64,000 bases of DNA from contig JAZONV010000099.1 of assembly GCA_045654685.1 (NCBI GenBank), positions 11,980-75,979 of the forward strand, read 5' to 3'. Both the position numbers and the translations under genes were made by a program. This document shows, one piece after another, positions 1 to 6,132 of the stretch. Source of the stretch: RGIG1828 sp045654685 (GTDB lineage Bacteria; Bacillota; Clostridia; UMGS1810). Under the pieces are notes generated by a model. The model made no database searches. It was not told the DNA's origin and saw only the letters and a list, made by a program, of their open reading frames with translations. Within the stretch, counting starts at the first letter, position 1. Each line of letters starts with the position of its first letter.

Positions 1-481
1 AAAATAATGGAGCTACATCAACCTTCTTTTTACGAGTACGATTACCAACACCTGTACCGCCATTTTGTCTGTGATTGCTGCGAGGTATGTACTTTTTGCA
101 AATTTCGTGTCCATTAAGCATCGTAATTTGCTCGCTGTCTTTTAATGTGTTGATATCTATATATTTTGAAAGCACTTCAATTGGAAGAACAAGACCATCT
201 GACTTCTCACCTCTTAATTTAAGAGCCGTGATATTACGCTTGTCCGGATCTAAATAGCCACCAATGTTATTACCGTTCTCATCTTTTTTACGGACGAGAT
301 TATTGTCGCTTGCAAATTCTTCGCTTAACTGTCCGTCTGTCGGGAAGTAGATTACTCTTTGTCCCTCGCGATAAGTTAAATCTACGATTACGTTGTTGCC
401 AAATATGGTTGCACACTGCAATCTGTCGGCATTACTATGTTTTCTTAACTCTTTAATCGTTGTTATGTATGCACAATACAC
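1..481 (-). CDS. RNA ligase family protein, N-terminal part (runs off window)
   Basis: This is the first 160 codons of a gene that continues past the left edge. The start is the GTG at 481: the ATG at 485 is in another frame that stops within 11 codons, and an AAGGATG-type ribosome site lies just upstream. I recognise the N-terminal module of phage and Firmicutes RNA ligase-like proteins: a 'LRKHSNADRLQ' opening, 'YFPTDGQLSEEFA', 'KLRGEKSDGL' and 'HEICKKYIPR'. The nucleotidyltransferase domain with its KxxG lysine should lie in the missing part, so catalysis cannot be judged here. Phage RNA ligases usually repair cleaved RNA such as tRNA; the role here is inferred only. Confidence 0.6.
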   Translation of the reverse strand, partial: MYCAYITTIKELRKHSNADRLQCATIFGNNVIVDLTYREGQRVIYFPTDGQLSEEFASDNNLVRKKDENGNNIGGYLDPDKRNITALKLRGEKSDGLVLPIEVLSKYIDINTLKDSEQITMLNGHEICKKYIPRSNHRQNGGTGVGNRTRKKKVDVAPLF

Positions 482-564
482 CCATTAATCATCCTTTCTT
501 ATCTATTTTTTCACCATGAAATGTGTATTCTATTGGATGTTAAATCCATTTATCATAAATCATG

Positions 565-1767
565 CTATTTTACAGCATTTATAATGATAGGCGTTAGACA
601 CACCCCTATCCCATATCTCATACAAGAATCTGGGAATACTTTTTTCATAATTTGTAAGCTACCATTTACATCTGCATTGATTAGCGTATCTTTTGCTTGG
701 AATAGACCTCTTTGAACACGTCTCTCCTTATTATAATTCTCCTTTGTCGGCGCTTCATTGTCTAAAAAACTCGTGCCAGATGTATAAGACTCTTCAGTTT
801 CAATATATTTGATACCAGCATTTTCACATTTGTATTGAAGCTGTCCAAGCAACATTTCATATGGAATGTCAACAAAGTTTTGCATATACTTTTTATCTTG
901 CTTCCAAGTATTATTTTTACCAACAACCAATGTGTCAATTTTGTTTTCAATGCACCACTTAATAACTATGGAAGACGCATTGTGTAGGTAGTTCTTTACC
1001 CTTTGGTGTCTTTTTGTTGTTAAAACCTCAAGGTTTTTGCTCCAGTGTTTACCATTGCGTTTCATCAAGTCTGACTGTATTTTAGCTCTTTGTTTGTTAT
1101 AATGCTGATTTATGGACTTTAACGGTTTTCCATTGATTATAAATGGTGTTGCTCCAATATTGTTTGTTAACGTTACAAGGTTGTCTACTCCCATATCAAT
1201 GGCTGCTATACGATCTGAAACAATGGGTGTTTCGCCAACGTCTACTTCATATACAATTTCCATTATATAATGATTGCTGTGTGGGACAAATCTTACCTGA
1301 ATCAACCTGCCAAGACATCTTGACTTCCAATGGTATCCTTGCAGGATTCTCAACCTAAAATATACTTCTCCGTTTTCTATATCATACAAACAGGAGTTAT
1401 TAGGTATCATCCAATTAAACCTACCCTCTTTAGGAATATACTTTGGAAGTTTTGGCATACCCAAGTATTTATCGGGATGCTTTTGCCAGTCTTTAATTGC
1501 TGAGAAATATGACTTCCAATTCTTATCAAGTAATCTCAGTGTGCAGTTTGCCGGCTGACTCATACAAAGTTTGTAATTTTCATGTGTTTTAAACTCTTTG
1601 TTCATATCATAGTAGCTTACATAATTATTATTCTCTATAAATTCTTGTCGAAGAACGTAATTTGCTTCATTATATAAATTCTTAGAATGAAAACACATTT
1701 CATCAATTATTTTAAACTTCGGATGATTTTTCTTAATAACAATTTGTTCTACTCTTTGTACTTTCAC
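565..1767 (-). CDS. tnpB: TnpB-family RNA-guided nuclease, variant without zinc ribbon
   Basis: A 400-residue IS605 OrfB/TnpB-family protein. RuvC-I Asp is D191 in 'IAAIDMGVDN' and RuvC-III Asp is D366 in 'NADVNGS'. The usual RuvC-II 'xEDL' position reads 'VVGKNNTWKQ' (281-290) with no acidic residue; a nearby pair E325/E326 in 'TEESYTS' may serve instead. The four zinc-ribbon cysteines normally found between RuvC-II and RuvC-III are absent. The start is GTG at 1767 behind an excellent GGAGGTGG site that touches the stop codon of the upstream peptidase gene, so the two are probably cotranscribed. No tnpA is seen, and no transposon end could fit in the 12 bp upstream. The guide RNA, if any, would overlap the 3' end near 486-600. 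Confidence 0.85.
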   Translation of the reverse strand: MKVQRVEQIVIKKNHPKFKIIDEMCFHSKNLYNEANYVLRQEFIENNNYVSYYDMNKEFKTHENYKLCMSQPANCTLRLLDKNWKSYFSAIKDWQKHPDKYLGMPKLPKYIPKEGRFNWMIPNNSCLYDIENGEVYFRLRILQGYHWKSRCLGRLIQVRFVPHSNHYIMEIVYEVDVGETPIVSDRIAAIDMGVDNLVTLTNNIGATPFIINGKPLKSINQHYNKQRAKIQSDLMKRNGKHWSKNLEVLTTKRHQRVKNYLHNASSIVIKWCIENKIDTLVVGKNNTWKQDKKYMQNFVDIPYEMLLGQLQYKCENAGIKYIETEESYTSGTSFLDNEAPTKENYNKERRVQRGLFQAKDTLINADVNGSLQIMKKVFPDSCMRYGIGVCLTPIIINAVK

Positions 1768-1779
1768 AATACCACCTCC

Positions 1780-2190
1780 TCACAACAATCCTATCGCCTT
1801 GTAGTGCTCGTAAGCCTTAATAACAAACTGTTCAGGCAAGTCAAGATACTCGGCAAATTCATAAGGCATTTGACAGCCGTATTCAATTGCTTCTCTAAAT
1901 CTTTCAACGGAAAGAAACGTGATTACGGCTTTCCTATCAGCCTTGTATTCACACTTTCGTTTTGTTGTTTGGTCAGTATCAAAAGCATAAAATGTACCAG
2001 TAACACAGTGACCATATTCATGTGCTGCCACGCAGAATTCCTCTTCAGAACTTTCAAACTCATCATAGTTGAGAAAAATTCCTTGTTTACCACCTGCTTG
2101 AATTGCAATACCTTTCATATCTGGCACTTTGCACGGCATAACTACAATGTTTTCTTCATCAATTTTCTTGTAGACCTCCAAAACATTCAT
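1780..2190 (-). CDS. ImmA/IrrE family metallo-endopeptidase
   Basis: A 136-residue protein with the zinc peptidase motif HEYGH (in 'VAAHEYGHCVTG', about residues 56-67) followed by an 'E.KAD' third-ligand region, typical of ImmA/IrrE proteases. Such proteases cleave Xre-family repressors of prophages and integrative elements. A good AAGGAG site precedes the ATG. It is divergent from the Xre gene at 2399, and two palindromic operators lie between them, which fits a repressor/anti-repressor switch. The gene is short for the family but begins and ends normally. The stop lies against the ribosome site of tnpB. Confidence 0.85.
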   Translation of the reverse strand: MNVLEVYKKIDEENIVVMPCKVPDMKGIAIQAGGKQGIFLNYDEFESSEEEFCVAAHEYGHCVTGTFYAFDTDQTTKRKCEYKADRKAVITFLSVERFREAIEYGCQMPYEFAEYLDLPEQFVIKAYEHYKAIGLL

Positions 2191-2249
2191 TTATAATATC
2201 TCCTTCCTGATGACACAATAGTAAATTTATCTTTATTTTTGTTTGTGCA

Positions 2250-2324
2250 ATCTTTAGTTTTGTAAAGATATTATAGCAAATATATCTTTAGTTGTCAATA
2301 TCTTTTCTTTATTTTTCTAAAGAA
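2250..2324. promoter_or_regulatory. Pair of palindromic operators between immA and xre
   Basis: Two 20-bp inverted repeats share one pattern: ATCTTTA-N6-TAAAGAT at 2250-2269 and TTCTTTA-N6-TAAAGAA at 2305-2324. Extra half sites (ATCTTTA) lie at about 2229 and 2284. The centres are 55 bp apart, about five helical turns. They sit just upstream of the strong promoter of the Xre gene and in the leader of the divergent immA gene, so they are the likely binding sites of the element's repressor. Confidence 0.65.
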
Positions 2325-2339
2325 ATTTTTAATTTTATG

Positions 2340-2368
2340 TTGACAAACTAAATCTAATGTGATATAAT
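2340..2368 (+). promoter_or_regulatory. Sigma-A promoter of xre gene
   Basis: TTGACA at 2340-2345 and TATAAT at 2363-2368 are separated by 17 bp, both perfect consensus. The AGGAGG-type ribosome site of the Xre gene follows about 20 bp downstream. Confidence 0.85.
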
Positions 2369-2398
2369 TCAAGAAACAAAATTTTTAGGAGGTCTACT

Positions 2399-2602
2399 AT
2401 GGCTATTAAATACTACAAATTACTGGATTTGCTCAATCGTTCTAACATCTCAAAAGAAGAACTTCGTGTGAAAATTGAAGTATCTTCGGCTACGATGGCA
2501 AAACTCTCAAAGAATCAGCCTGTCAGCTTAGATGTGATTGACAAGATATGTGCTACTCTTAACTGTCAACCGGGAGATATATTGGAATATATTGCTGAAT
2601 AA
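2399..2602 (+). CDS. Small Xre/Cro-type helix-turn-helix regulator
   Basis: A 67-residue protein that is essentially one HTH domain: 'LLNRSNISKEELRVKIEVSSATMAKLSKNQPVS' style helices followed by 'IDKICATLNCQPGDILEY', the characteristic ending of the short HTH_26/YozG-like group. TTAGGAGG lies just before the ATG. It is the likely repressor acting on the palindromes at 2250-2324, opposing the ImmA-like protease encoded divergently. Confidence 0.88.
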   Translation: MAIKYYKLLDLLNRSNISKEELRVKIEVSSATMAKLSKNQPVSLDVIDKICATLNCQPGDILEYIAE

Positions 2603-2790
2603 GCAATCTGAGATGTCGTTTGACTATCAGATAGAGGTGTTTCTAACGCCTTCAATACTCTTTTAGACTATTGAGAATGGGAATTTCCCCAATAGAATGA
2701 GTGTTTAATTTGTTTTTTAAATTCTACCACTCTCCCTTCAAGTCACCCACACTATATTATTCTCTATATATTTTTAAAATTGGACAAAAA

Positions 2791-2810
2791 AATAAGCCCG
2801 AAGGCTTATT
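2791..2810 (-). terminator. Rho-independent terminator of 2806-3309 gene
   Basis: AATAAGCC-CGAA-GGCTTATT forms a perfect 8-bp stem with a tetraloop; on the minus strand it is followed by a run of seven T. It overlaps the stop codon of the gene it ends. The 2603-2790 stretch upstream holds no gene; it contains a possible imperfect hairpin near 2672-2700. Confidence 0.8.
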
Positions 2811-3309
2811 CTAAATTTTTAAGTATGTTTTGTAGTTTTACATTTAACTTTTGATAGTTTTCTAATGTTTCTTCAAAAACTAACTCGCCGCGCAATTTTA
2901 CCTTTTCTTCTATGAGTCCACAATGATTCAAAACTTCATACCAAGTTGTAACTCCTATAAGTTTTGCTAATGTTTGAGTGTTAGGAGTTTGATTGTCTCG
3001 AAGTTTATTATATATGCATTCAGTTGGTCTGCTGTATTTTATGTACTGCTTCTTAAAATCTTCAATCCAATAATTGTCCGGCATAACCCCATAAACTCTT
3101 GCTTGTTTTCTTTTATAATATGTAGTATAATTTTTTTTAAGATACTCGTCTGTTGTTATTCCTAATGTAAGTTTAACCGATAGCGGTCGGGGAAATTGAC
3201 CGTTATATTTTTCATACATTTCTTGTTTGGTAGGCAATCTATTGTGCTTTTCAACAAATCCGTCAAAAGCCTGTCGTATTGCGGGTTCTGTCCATTTTTT
3301 TGGTCTCAT
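2806..3309 (-). CDS. Putative DNA-binding protein with homing-endonuclease-associated-type repeats
   Basis: 167 residues, starting at the ATG at 3309 behind AGAGGTAA. A longer frame reaching into sigG is an antisense artefact. The N-terminal part ('WTEPAIRQAFDGFVEKHNRLPT') has the form W/Y..e.i..a...f....gRlPt seen in HNH-associated repeats, small helical DNA-binding units; the centre and C-terminus ('YNKLRDNQTPNTQTLAKLIGVTTWYEVLNHCGL') look like a second such unit ending in W.e.l...GL. No nuclease motif is visible. It is the outermost gene of the inserted element and reads away from sigG with a leader of only about 30 bp inside the element, so its promoter lies at or across the junction. Function unknown. 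Confidence 0.6.
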   Translation of the reverse strand: MRPKKWTEPAIRQAFDGFVEKHNRLPTKQEMYEKYNGQFPRPLSVKLTLGITTDEYLKKNYTTYYKRKQARVYGVMPDNYWIEDFKKQYIKYSRPTECIYNKLRDNQTPNTQTLAKLIGVTTWYEVLNHCGLIEEKVKLRGELVFEETLENYQKLNVKLQNILKNLE

Positions 3310-3334
3310 TTTTACCTCTTTTCTACAAGGTACA

Positions 3335-3354
3335 TTCATTCCGATGATTATCGG
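3335..3354. other. Putative attachment-site junction in sigG
   Basis: Element sequence meets sigG at about 3335-3341. The first sigG bases include CCGATgattATCGG (3341-3354), an inverted repeat with 5-bp arms coding for the invariant P-M-I-I-G of sigma region 2.3. Tyrosine and serine recombinases often use short conserved, partly palindromic sites inside coding sequence. The matching copy would be on the far side of the element, outside the window. Confidence 0.5.
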
Positions 3355-3829
3355 AGAAATCAGAAGATATTTAAGAGATAATAATTCAATAAGAGTCAGC
3401 AGATCTTTAAGAGATACAGCATACAAAGCTCTTGGTGCAAAAGAGAGGCTCATGGCAAAAAACGAAGCCGAACCAACAATTGATGAAATTGCAAAAGAAC
3501 TTGGAATGGAAAAAGAGGAAATTGTTTTTGCGCTGGATGCAATTCAGGAACCTGTTTCACTATATGAGCCTGTATACAATGACGGTGCTGATGCCATTTT
3601 CGTTATGGACCAACTAAGCGATGAAAAAAATCTTGATGAAAACTGGCTTGAAGAAATATCACTAAAGGAAGCTGTAAAAAAACTTGGGGAAAGAGAAAAA
3701 CACATTATCAATTTGAGATTTTATAAAGGAAGAACGCAAATAGAAGTTGCCAAAGAACTCGGAATTAGCCAGGCACAGGTTTCACGACTTGAGAAAAGTG
3801 CAATCGGACATATGAAAAAGAACATGTAA
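3338..3829 (+). pseudogene. sigG: Sporulation sigma factor SigG, 3' part (interrupted gene)
   Basis: The 163 codons match sigma-G from the region 2.3 segment 'PMIIGEIRRYLRDNN' through to the end: 'IRVSRSLRD', 'EEIVFALDAIQEPVSLYEP', 'VMDQLSDEKN' and the region 4.2 helix-turn-helix 'ISQAQVSRLEKSAI'. About 100 N-terminal codons (regions 1.2-2.2 and most of core binding) are missing and are replaced by unrelated element sequence. There is no normal ribosome site or promoter. The remaining frame is fully open with no stops or decay, as expected if it is periodically rejoined or was interrupted recently. Sigma-G drives late forespore gene expression, so an unexcised insertion should block sporulation. 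The 5' part is expected beyond the left edge. Confidence 0.85.
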
Positions 3830-3895
3830 GTTTGTGGTCTTTATCCGGAGACAAATATTCAACCCGAAAAAAAGCCAATATTTACTCTTTGTTTG

Positions 3896-3924
3896 TTGAC
3901 TATCTGACCATTTCGTGATATAAT
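3896..3924 (+). promoter_or_regulatory. Sigma-A promoter of purF-like gene
   Basis: TTGACT (3896-3901), 17-bp spacer, TATAAT (3919-3924). The ribosome site ACGGAGG and the ATG of the amidophosphoribosyltransferase paralogue follow at 3959-3972. Confidence 0.8.
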
Positions 3925-3971
3925 ATGTGAGTACAAAATTGTGAAACACTTATATTACGGAGGTATAGATT

Positions 3972-5396
3972 ATGGGCGGCTTTTTTGGTGTTGTTTGCAA
4001 ACACGATGCAGTATCTGATGTGTTTTTTGGTACTGACTACCATTCGCATTTAGGTACAAGACGTGCAGGTATGTCTGCATACAACGAAAAAATTGGTCTT
4101 CAAAGGGAAATTCACAGCATTGAAAACTCCCCTTTCAGAACAAAATTTGATGATACATGTGCAAATATGAGCGGACACAGCGCTATTGGTTGTATTAGTG
4201 ACTTTGATCCCCAACCGCTTATGATTAAGTCAAGCCTTGGAACATATGCAATTTGTGTTATAGGCAAAATAAATAATTATGATGAACTCATCGAACAGTA
4301 TCTCTCATTTACCCACGGTCACTTCAGCACAATGACCGGCGGTCAGATTAACTGCACAGAAATTATAGCAGCCCTTATGAGTCAAAAAGGCTCATTCGAA
4401 GAAGGTATAAAATTTGCCCAGAATTCTATACAAGGTACGGCTTCAATACTAATTTTGAAAAATGACGGAAATATCATTGCCGCAAGAGACAAAGTTGGCA
4501 GACTCCCGGTGTTAATAGGCAAATGTGAAGACGGATATTGCGTAACTTTTGAATCTTTTGCTGCCCACAAGCTTGGATATGACATTGTGAAAGAATTGGG
4601 CCCCGGCGAAATAGTTGAGCTTGATGCAGAAAAAATGACACAATTGGCACCTCCGGAAAAAGAAATGAAAATATGTGCCTTTTTGTGGTCATACTATGGC
4701 TACCCCACTTCCACATACGAAGGCGTAAATGTTGAAGTTATGAGAAACAGAAACGGCGAGATTCTTGCAAGAAATGACGAAGAGGCAGGAAACAACAAAG
4801 AAGTGGATCACATAGGCGGTGTTCCTGATTCAGGAATTGCTCATGCCATAGGATATGCAAACGAAAGCAAAATCCCCTATACTCGTCCGTTTATTAAATA
4901 TACTCCAACATGGGCAAGAAGTTTTACTCCATCACATCAAAATGAACGTAACAAAATCGCAAAGATGAAACAGATTGCAGTTCATGACCTTATTGTAGAC
5001 AAAAATCTTTTGTTTATAGATGATTCCATTGTAAGAGGCACACAGCTTAAAGAAACAGTTGACTTCCTCTATGATAACGGTGCGGCATCTGTTCATATGC
5101 GTTCTGCATGCCCTCCCATTATGTATAATTGTAAGTTCCTTAATTTTTCAAGAAGTAATGATGAAATGGAACTTATAACAAGAAAAGTAATAATGGAAAT
5201 TGAAGGTGAAGAAGGTTTCAAACATCTTGAAGAATACAGCAACGCCAAAACAGAACGTGGCAAAAAATTGAGAGAAGCAATTTGTGAAAAACTTCACTTT
5301 AAATCACTTGAATTCCAGTCAGTTGACGGTATTGTTGAAGCAATTGGCCTCGACAAATGCAAACTCTGTACATACTGTTGGAGCGGTGAAGAATAA
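3972..5396 (+). CDS. Amidophosphoribosyltransferase-like protein lacking the catalytic Cys
   Basis: 474 residues with the PurF layout: N-terminal glutamine-hydrolase-like domain, C-terminal phosphoribosyltransferase domain with the PRPP loop 'FIDDSIVRGTQ' (about 348-358), and a C-terminal cysteine cluster 'CKLCTYC' that could bind an iron-sulfur cluster together with the C in 'RSACPP'. Normal PurF matures to an N-terminal Cys (CGIxGI); here the start reads MGGFFGVV, so the nucleophile is missing. The other Ntn-fold features, such as 'LGTRRAGM', are kept. This is a known clostridial paralogue type rather than the purine-pathway enzyme. It may use ammonia or act on another substrate or as a regulator; this is inference. 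It stands in its own transcription unit upstream of the methionine synthase pair. Confidence 0.8.
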   Translation: MGGFFGVVCKHDAVSDVFFGTDYHSHLGTRRAGMSAYNEKIGLQREIHSIENSPFRTKFDDTCANMSGHSAIGCISDFDPQPLMIKSSLGTYAICVIGKINNYDELIEQYLSFTHGHFSTMTGGQINCTEIIAALMSQKGSFEEGIKFAQNSIQGTASILILKNDGNIIAARDKVGRLPVLIGKCEDGYCVTFESFAAHKLGYDIVKELGPGEIVELDAEKMTQLAPPEKEMKICAFLWSYYGYPTSTYEGVNVEVMRNRNGEILARNDEEAGNNKEVDHIGGVPDSGIAHAIGYANESKIPYTRPFIKYTPTWARSFTPSHQNERNKIAKMKQIAVHDLIVDKNLLFIDDSIVRGTQLKETVDFLYDNGAASVHMRSACPPIMYNCKFLNFSRSNDEMELITRKVIMEIEGEEGFKHLEEYSNAKTERGKKLREAICEKLHFKSLEFQSVDGIVEAIGLDKCKLCTYCWSGEE

Positions 5397-5421
5397 TACA
5401 AAAAGACGGGACTTCATTATT

Positions 5422-6132
5422 ATGTCTTTAAATTTGAACATCATATATTCTCATGATATGTCTGTGGACAAAATCACACCGGACAAAAAAGAGATTTTGA
5501 GATATATGGGACAAAAGGGTGATGCATCACCCGAAATTGTAAGACTTATTGATAATAGCATTCAAAACACCCTTTCAAAGGCTATGCCTAAGGGTGCTTT
5601 TGTTATACGGAATTTGATTTTTGATGAACATATAATTAAAATCGGAGAAAGTATTTTTCAATCAAAAAATCTTTCAAAAAATCTTTTTGGTTGTAACAAG
5701 GCAATTGTTTTCACACTAACGCTTGGAATTGATGCAGACAGAGCAATCCAATCAAAGAAATCATCATCCCCTCTTGAATCGCTGATTATTTCTGCAATAT
5801 TTACAGATCTACTTGAAAAATATGCAGACATATTCACAGAGGAATTGCAAACAGAATTTTCGAAAAACGGAGAATTTCTTTTGCCAAGATTCAGCCCGGG
5901 ATACGGAGACTTCAATTTGGATAATCAGCCTGAATTTATAAAGGCTACAGACTCATTGAAAAGATGCGGAGTTTCAATTACAGATTCAATGATACTTATT
6001 CCATCAAAATCAATTACGGGGATAATAGGTATTTCCGAAACAAAAAGATGCAGAAGTCAAAGCAAATGCACAAATTGTAATAAAACTGATTGCAATTTCA
6101 GAATTTTTAACGAGGTGAAAACTAATGGGTAA
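5422..6132 (+). CDS. Methionine synthase reactivation-domain protein
   Basis: 236 residues. The start is the ATG at 5422 rather than upstream codons that overlap the previous gene. The C-terminal half has the MetH activation-domain signature: 'RFSPGYGDFNLDNQ' and 'GVSITDSMILIPSKSITGIIGIS', which bind S-adenosylmethionine in reductive remethylation of cob(II)alamin. A cysteine-rich tail ('RCRSQSKCTNCNKTDC') follows. Its stop overlaps the start of the core MetH by 8 bp, so the two are translationally coupled and together make up the normally single-chain B12-dependent methionine synthase. Confidence 0.88.
   Translation: MSLNLNIIYSHDMSVDKITPDKKEILRYMGQKGDASPEIVRLIDNSIQNTLSKAMPKGAFVIRNLIFDEHIIKIGESIFQSKNLSKNLFGCNKAIVFTLTLGIDADRAIQSKKSSSPLESLIISAIFTDLLEKYADIFTEELQTEFSKNGEFLLPRFSPGYGDFNLDNQPEFIKATDSLKRCGVSITDSMILIPSKSITGIIGISETKRCRSQSKCTNCNKTDCNFRIFNEVKTNG

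Larger units (their letters stand above)
1..3337. mobile_element. Right end of a prophage-like element inserted in sigG
   Basis: The stretch carries phage-type genes (RNA ligase homologue, TnpB, ImmA/IrrE peptidase, Xre regulator, repeat-domain DNA-binding protein) and ends exactly where the sigma-G coding homology begins at about 3338. The left part lies outside the window, so neither the integrase nor the other junction is visible. The extent is inferred from the loss of sigG homology to the left of the junction. No genes of clear chromosomal type lie to the left. It could be an active excisable element, as with skin elements in sigK, or a fixed remnant. Confidence 0.7.

Noticed and set aside
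1687..2196. 169-codon plus-strand frame
   Set aside because: Antisense shadow of the immA gene and the 5' end of tnpB, with no ribosome site.
3227..3343. N-terminal extension of the sigG frame (3227-3829)
   Set aside because: The upstream codons are antisense to the 2806-3309 gene and show no sigma-factor similarity.
3310..3453. Long form of the minus-strand gene starting at 3453
   Set aside because: The extra 48 codons are antisense to sigG; the ATG at 3309 has a good ribosome site.
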